From Frankiales bacterium (GTDB taxonomy: Bacteria; Actinomycetota; Actinomycetes; Mycobacteriales; SCTD01), in NCBI GenBank assembly GCA_004299215.1, contig SCTD01000169.1:1-8095 (forward strand): a stretch of DNA of 8,095 bases, written 5' to 3'. Shown one piece after another: positions 4,890 to 8,095 of the stretch; the stretch's first letter is position 1; the number at the start of each line of letters is the position of its first letter. Both the position numbers and the translations under genes were made by a program. Under the pieces are notes generated by a model that was given only the letters and a program-made list of their open reading frames with translations, searched no databases and had not been told where the DNA came from.

Positions 4890-6614
4890 GTGCTCCGCAT
4901 GTCCACCCTGTTCCTGCGCACCCTGCGTGAGGACCCGGCGGACGCGGAGGTCCCGAGCCACCGCCTTCTCGTGCGCGCCGGCTACGTCCGCCGCGTCGCC
5001 CCCGGCATCTACTCCTGGCTGCCGCTCGGGGTGCGGATGCTCGCCAACGTCAGCCGCGTCATCCGCGAGGAGATGGACCGGATCGGTGCGCAGGAGGTGC
5101 TCTTCCCGGCGCTGCTGCCCAAGGAGCCCTACGAGGCGAGCGACCGCTGGACGGAGTACGGCGACCTGCTCTTCCGGCTCAAGGACCGCCGCGGCAACGA
5201 CTACCTGCTGGGGCCGACGCACGAGGAGCTCTTCACCCTGATGGTGAAGGGGGAGTACGGCTCCTACAAGGACCTGCCCGTGATGCTCTACCAGGTCCAG
5301 ACCAAGTACCGCGACGAGGCGCGTCCCCGCGCGGGCATCCTGCGCGGCCGCGAGTTCGTGATGAAGGACAGCTACTCCTTCGATCTCGACGACGAGGGAC
5401 TGCAGCGGTCCTACGACCTGCACCGCGACGCCTACATCGCGATCTTCGAACGGCTCGGCATGGACTACCGGATCGTGTCCGCGGTCAGCGGTGCCATGGG
5501 CGGCAGCGCGTCGGAGGAGTTCCTCGCCCCCGCGCCGACCGGCGAGGACACCTTCGTGTCCTGCACGTCGTGCGACTACGCCGCCAACACCGAGGCCGTC
5601 GAGCTGCGCGCGCCCGCGCCGAGCGACCCCTCCACGCAGCCTGCGATGCAGGTCCTCGACACCCCCGGCACCCCGACCATCGACACGCTGGTGCAGGACC
5701 TGCGCGGCAAGGGGTTCGAGCTCGACGCAGGTGGCACGCTGAAGAACGTCGTGGTCCTCCTGCGCTACCCCGACGGCAAGGTGGAGCCGCTCGTCGTCGG
5801 TGTCCCGGGTGACCGCGAGGTGGACGTCAAGCGGCTCGAGGCCAACGTGTCTCCCGCCGAGGTGCTGCCCTTCGAGAAGTTCGACCAGCACCCCCAGCTG
5901 GTCAAGGGCTACATCGGCCCGCAGGGCCTCGAGGGCCTCCGCTACGTCGTGGATCCCCTTGTGGTGCAGGGAACCTCGTGGGCAACGGGTGCCAACGTCG
6001 AGGGCAAGCACGCGGTCAACGTCGTGATGGGACGCGACTTCACGCCGTCCGGCGTCGTGCCCGCGGCGGAGGTCCGCGCCGGTGATCCCTGCGGTCGCTG
6101 CGGATCGCCGCTCGAGATCGGCCGCGGCATCGAGATCGGCCACATCTTCCAGCTCGGTCGCAAGTACGCCGACGCCTTCGGCCTGGACGTGCTCGGCCCC
6201 GACAGCAAGCCCGTCCGCGTGACGATGGGGTCGTACGGCGTCGGCGTCTCGCGCGCGATCGCGGCCATCGCCGAGCAGTCCTACGACGAGAAGGGCCTGG
6301 TCTGGTCCCGCGAGGTCGCCCCGGTCGACGTGCACGTGGTCGGGCTCGGCAAGGGCGAGCAGAAGCCGGAGGCCGAGCGGATCGCGCTCGAGCTCGAGGC
6401 GCGCGGGTTGACGGTCCTGCTCGACGACCGCGTGAAGGTGTCGCCCGGCGTGGCGTTCAAGGACGCCGAGCTGATCGGCATCCCGACGTCCGTCGTCATC
6501 GGCAAGGGGCTCGACGAGGGGAAGGCCGAGCTGCGCGACCGCAAGAGCGGGGAAGCACGGGAGGTCGACCTGGCCGACCTGGTCGAGACGGTGCTGGCCG
6601 AGGTCCGCGGCTGA
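4890..6614 (+). CDS. proS: Prolyl-tRNA synthetase, bacterial type with editing (INS) domain
   Basis: Class II aminoacyl-tRNA synthetase that charges tRNA(Pro) with proline in the cytosol. At 574 residues it matches the bacterial type (about 570 aa). The catalytic core is split around an insertion. Before it are the N-terminal FLRTLRED segment, LGPTHEE (107-113), and motif 2 with KYRDEARPRAGILRGREF (139-156) and MKDSYSFD (158-165). After it are GIEIGHIFQLGRKYADAF (413-430) and motif 3 GSYGVGVSRAIAAI (447-460). Residues of about 225-405 form the YbaK-like INS domain that hydrolyses Ala-tRNA(Pro); K285 in GGTLKNVVV is the candidate for the conserved editing lysine (K279 in E. coli). The C-terminal anticodon-binding domain covers about 475-574. 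The GTG start is set by GGAGGT 5 bases upstream. The stop overlaps the inferred ybaK start (CTGA), which suggests one operon with coupled translation. Confidence 0.98.
   Translation: MLRMSTLFLRTLREDPADAEVPSHRLLVRAGYVRRVAPGIYSWLPLGVRMLANVSRVIREEMDRIGAQEVLFPALLPKEPYEASDRWTEYGDLLFRLKDRRGNDYLLGPTHEELFTLMVKGEYGSYKDLPVMLYQVQTKYRDEARPRAGILRGREFVMKDSYSFDLDDEGLQRSYDLHRDAYIAIFERLGMDYRIVSAVSGAMGGSASEEFLAPAPTGEDTFVSCTSCDYAANTEAVELRAPAPSDPSTQPAMQVLDTPGTPTIDTLVQDLRGKGFELDAGGTLKNVVVLLRYPDGKVEPLVVGVPGDREVDVKRLEANVSPAEVLPFEKFDQHPQLVKGYIGPQGLEGLRYVVDPLVVQGTSWATGANVEGKHAVNVVMGRDFTPSGVVPAAEVRAGDPCGRCGSPLEIGRGIEIGHIFQLGRKYADAFGLDVLGPDSKPVRVTMGSYGVGVSRAIAAIAEQSYDEKGLVWSREVAPVDVHVVGLGKGEQKPEAERIALELEARGLTVLLDDRVKVSPGVAFKDAELIGIPTSVVIGKGLDEGKAELRDRKSGEAREVDLADLVETVLAEVRG
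6600..6604 (+). promoter_or_regulatory. Shine-Dalgarno supporting a CTG start for ybaK
   Basis: GAGGT inside the last codons of proS lies 6 bases before CTG at 6611. No ATG, GTG or TTG in the ybaK frame lies nearby upstream, and the next GTG (6671) would cut off the conserved N-terminus. This site is the main local evidence for the CTG start. Confidence 0.55.
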
Positions 6615-7087
6615 GCGGCAAGGGCACGCCGGCGACGCTGCTGCTGGCGAAGGCCGGCGTCCCGCACACCGTGCACGCGTACGAGGTCGACCCCGACGCG
6701 CCCTCGTACGGCGAAGGAGCGGCAGCGGCGCTCGGCATCGAGCCGGAGCGGATGCTCAAGACGCTGCTGGCGTCCGTGGACGGTCAGCTGGCGTGCGGCG
6801 TCGTGCCGGTCAGCGGGTCGCTCGACCTGAAGGCGCTGGCGCTGGCGCTCGGCGGCAAGCGCGGGGTCATGGCCGAGCCGGCGGCGGCCGAGCGCTCGAC
6901 CGGGTACGTCGTCGGCGGCATCAGCCCGCTCGGCCAGCGCACCCGGCTGCGGACGGTCGTGGACGAGACCGCCGAGCTGTTCGACACCGTCTTCGTCAGC
7001 GCCGGGCGGCGTGGGCTGTCGGTCGAGCTCTCGCCCGCCGACCTGATCCGGCTGACGGCAGCGGTGGTCGCGGACATCGCCCGCTGA
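6611..7087 (+). CDS. ybaK: YbaK family Cys-tRNA(Pro) deacylase, CTG start
   Basis: A 158-residue single-domain deacylase; E. coli YbaK has 159. YbaK hydrolyses Cys-tRNA(Pro) made by ProRS and acts in trans, in complex with ProRS and tRNA. The N-terminus GTPATLLLAKAGVPHTVHAY (5-24) matches the family's TPA-x-L-L...H-x-Y start. K50 in MLKTLLASV is the catalytic-lysine candidate. VVPVSGSLDLKALA (64-77), STGYVVGGISPLGQ (96-109), RRGLSVEL (133-140) and the ending DIAR are diagnostic. The only usual start codon, GTG at 6671, would remove 20 residues including this N-terminus. CTG at 6611 restores the family length, overlaps the proS stop as CTGA, and has GAGGT 6 bases upstream. Co-transcription with proS pairs two levels of tRNA(Pro) quality control. 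Function is firm; the CTG start is inferred. Confidence 0.92.
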   Translation: MSGKGTPATLLLAKAGVPHTVHAYEVDPDAPSYGEGAAAALGIEPERMLKTLLASVDGQLACGVVPVSGSLDLKALALALGGKRGVMAEPAAAERSTGYVVGGISPLGQRTRLRTVVDETAELFDTVFVSAGRRGLSVELSPADLIRLTAAVVADIAR

Positions 7088-7090
7088 CAA

Positions 7091-7171
7091 CCCGTTGATC
7101 ATCCGCAGCATCGCCGCCCACAGCAGCGCACGCGGCCGCTGACGACGGGGATCCTGCGGATGATCAGCGGG
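7091..7171. repeat. Long inverted repeat, likely bidirectional terminator or dispersed intergenic element
   Basis: Arms tgatcatccgcag (7096-7108) and ctgcggatgatca (7154-7166) are perfect 13-bp reverse complements. Outward the pairing continues as one G-T wobble and then four G-C pairs (cccg at 7091-7094 with cggg at 7168-7171), giving 18 pairs around a 45-base loop. The left end starts 4 bases after the ybaK stop and the right arm contains the stop codon (7164-7166) of the convergent ferritin-like gene. The convergent position suits a bidirectional terminator, but the long loop and lack of a T-tract are unusual. Confidence 0.75.
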
Positions 7172-7592
7172 GTTCGGCGGTGCCCGGCAGGGCGATGGTC
7201 GCGGGGGAGACCCCCGAGGCCCTGCGCCACCGGGCGGCCCGCACGGCGCACTCCCGCAGCCCGGCCAGCCCGAGCGCGCGCAGCTGCCGGTCGTCCGTCC
7301 CGCCCACCAGGTCCCGCCAGCGCACCGCGAGGCCGTCCTCGAGCCGCACCGCCAGCTCCAGCGCCTGGTCCGGGGAGGAGACCGCGACCTCGTACGCCGG
7401 CGGAGGCGGCTCGGGGTCGCCGCCGCGCTCGAGCAGCCGCGCCACGAGCTGGTCGCGGCGGGCGCGATGGCTGTCGTACGCCGAGCGGGCCAGGGTCAGC
7501 GGCTCGTCCGCCAACCGCGCGCCGAGCACCCCGTAGCCGTAGACCGCGGCGTGCTCGGCCTCGAGCAGCGTCGTCAGCAGCGGCAGGCTCAC
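7164..7592 (-). CDS. DUF4439 ferritin-like domain protein
   Basis: A 142-residue, mostly helical protein of the actinobacterial DUF4439 ferritin-like family, usually of unknown function. The family-type N-terminus LEAEHAAVYGYGVLGARL (10-27) carries E11, E13 and H14. HRARRDQL (42-49) forms the second helix with H42; E84 and E114 lie in the third and fourth. These acidic and His positions resemble ferritin-like metal sites, but whether metal is bound cannot be told. A Pro-rich loop (59-66) breaks the bundle. There is no signal peptide. GTG at 7592 is chosen because GGAG (7598-7601) lies 5 bases upstream, the residues after it match the family, and codons further upstream in this frame give an Arg/Gly/Pro-rich nonsense reading. 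The start overlaps the lipoprotein stop by 4 bp (GTGA), implying one coupled operon. I recall DUF4439 genes next to proS in mycobacteria. Confidence 0.87.
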   Translation of the reverse strand: MSLPLLTTLLEAEHAAVYGYGVLGARLADEPLTLARSAYDSHRARRDQLVARLLERGGDPEPPPPAYEVAVSSPDQALELAVRLEDGLAVRWRDLVGGTDDRQLRALGLAGLRECAVRAARWRRASGVSPATIALPGTAEPR

Positions 7593-8056
7593 CCGAGCTC
7601 CACCGGGTGGCTGTGCTCGCTGGCCGCCAGCGACGCGAGCAGGCCGGCCAGCCCGCGGGACGCCTCGAGCGCGGCGGCGGCGTGCGCGTCGCCGGCGGAG
7701 CGCTCGGCGGTGACCAGCCCGGCCAGCGCGGCCGCGGCGGTCGCCGGCGGTGGGACCTGAGGGACCGGCGTCGCGGAGGACGAGGGGGCCGCCGACGGGG
7801 TCCCCGGGTCGCGCAGCGCCGCGACGTGCTCGGCGTGCTGCGCGCGCAGCGGGGTCAGCCGCGCGGCGAGGGAGGGCAGCACGAGGAGCACGGCGTCGTA
7901 CTCCCGGAGCAGCGCCTCCTCGCGCGCGACCGCGGCGGCGCGCAGCAGGTCGTCCGGGTCCGGTGGCGGGGGCGGGTCCGACTCGAGAGTGCAGCCGGTG
8001 AGCAGCACGAGTCCGCCCCCGAGCAGAGCCCGCCGGCTCACCGTCCCGTCCGCCAT
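7589..8056 (-). CDS. Tat-type lipoprotein with helical, ferritin-like C-terminal part
   Basis: A 155-residue predicted exported lipoprotein. The N-terminus has a twin-arginine pattern (SRRALLGG, 7-14), a short hydrophobic stretch and a lipobox LLTGC (18-22), with lipidation at C22. A Pro/Asp linker (27-36) follows. Residues 37-82 look like two helices rich in Ala, Glu and Arg, with H74 and H77; a Pro/Ser-rich loop (83-106) comes next; residues 107-148 form a long helical stretch with E118, H125 and SEHSH (146-150). The scattered His and Glu positions resemble those of the ferritin-like partner encoded just downstream, so it may itself be a four-helix bundle, but this is inference. It overlaps the DUF4439 gene by 4 bp. 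ATG at 8056 has no clear ribosome binding site; GTG at 8041 is an alternative that still leaves the RR motif and lipobox. I do not know a named function. Confidence 0.82.
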   Translation of the reverse strand: MADGTVSRRALLGGGLVLLTGCTLESDPPPPPDPDDLLRAAAVAREEALLREYDAVLLVLPSLAARLTPLRAQHAEHVAALRDPGTPSAAPSSSATPVPQVPPPATAAAALAGLVTAERSAGDAHAAAALEASRGLAGLLASLAASEHSHPVELG

Positions 8057-8095
8057 CCCGGGCAGCCAACCAGATCGGATCAGCTCAGGCGCAGG
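8057..8095. other. Window edge upstream of the lipoprotein gene
   Basis: These 39 bases form the region immediately upstream of the lipoprotein start and run to the end of the window. I see no clear promoter, ribosome binding site or gene start. In related actinobacteria the rimP-nusA-infB cluster often lies near proS, so a divergent gene may follow outside the window; that is only an expectation. Confidence 0.3.

Noticed and set aside
3987..6335. 782-codon minus-strand open frame
   Set aside because: It covers proS antisense and yaaA out of frame. The product is His/Asp/Arg-rich with no recognisable domain, a common GC-rich artefact.
7164..8069. One 301-residue minus-strand protein covering both right-end genes
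   Set aside because: The first half is Arg/Pro/Gly-rich and overlaps the lipoprotein gene, which has a twin-arginine motif and lipobox. Only the part from GTG 7592 matches DUF4439.

Overview
The window is a very GC-rich piece of bacterial chromosome from an actinobacterium (class Actinomycetes). The signs are strong G/C preference at third codon positions, GTG/TTG/CTG starts, 4-8 bp gene overlaps, TANNNT-type -10 boxes, a Tat-type lipoprotein, and a DUF4439 ferritin-like gene near proS, a neighbourhood I recall from mycobacteria and streptomycetes. The genus cannot be fixed from the sequence. No tRNA, rRNA, CRISPR array, IS element or phage gene was seen.

Left part (1-1263): one plus-strand gene for a secreted, sortase-anchored surface protein. 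It has a signal peptide, six two-cysteine 'QCNG' repeats, a Ser/Pro/Ala stalk encoded by a perfect 24-bp tandem repeat, and a C-terminal LPRTG sorting signal. A short hairpin separates it from the convergent genes to its right.

Centre left (1264-3990, minus strand): the most interesting region. It is a two-gene unit in the order PAS-GGDEF-KaiB, then KaiC. The upstream gene encodes a soluble diguanylate cyclase with intact GGDEF and RxxD inhibitory-site motifs, and a KaiB domain fused at its C-terminus. The downstream gene, overlapping it by 8 bp, encodes a full-length double-ATPase KaiC homologue. KaiB normally binds the KaiC hexamer, so the arrangement suggests a KaiB/KaiC-type ATPase switch wired directly to c-di-GMP synthesis. 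As given, kaiC carries a one-base frameshift near 1524. Restoring one base rejoins it into about 496 residues, including the Ser-Thr pair that matches the KaiC phosphorylation sites. It may be a recent mutation, a sequence error or a recoding event.

Centre right (4049-7087): yaaA (peroxide-stress/DUF328 family, minus strand, probably leaderless) is divergent from proS (plus strand). proS is a bacterial-type prolyl-tRNA synthetase with an editing insertion. It is followed with a 4-bp overlap by ybaK (Cys-tRNA(Pro) deacylase), whose best start is a CTG. Together they cover Ala- and Cys-mischarged tRNA(Pro).

Right end (7088-8095): a long inverted repeat lies between ybaK and two convergent minus-strand genes. 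These encode a Tat-type lipoprotein and a DUF4439 ferritin-like protein, overlapping by 4 bp. The last 39 bases hold the lipoprotein's upstream region and nothing else I can support.
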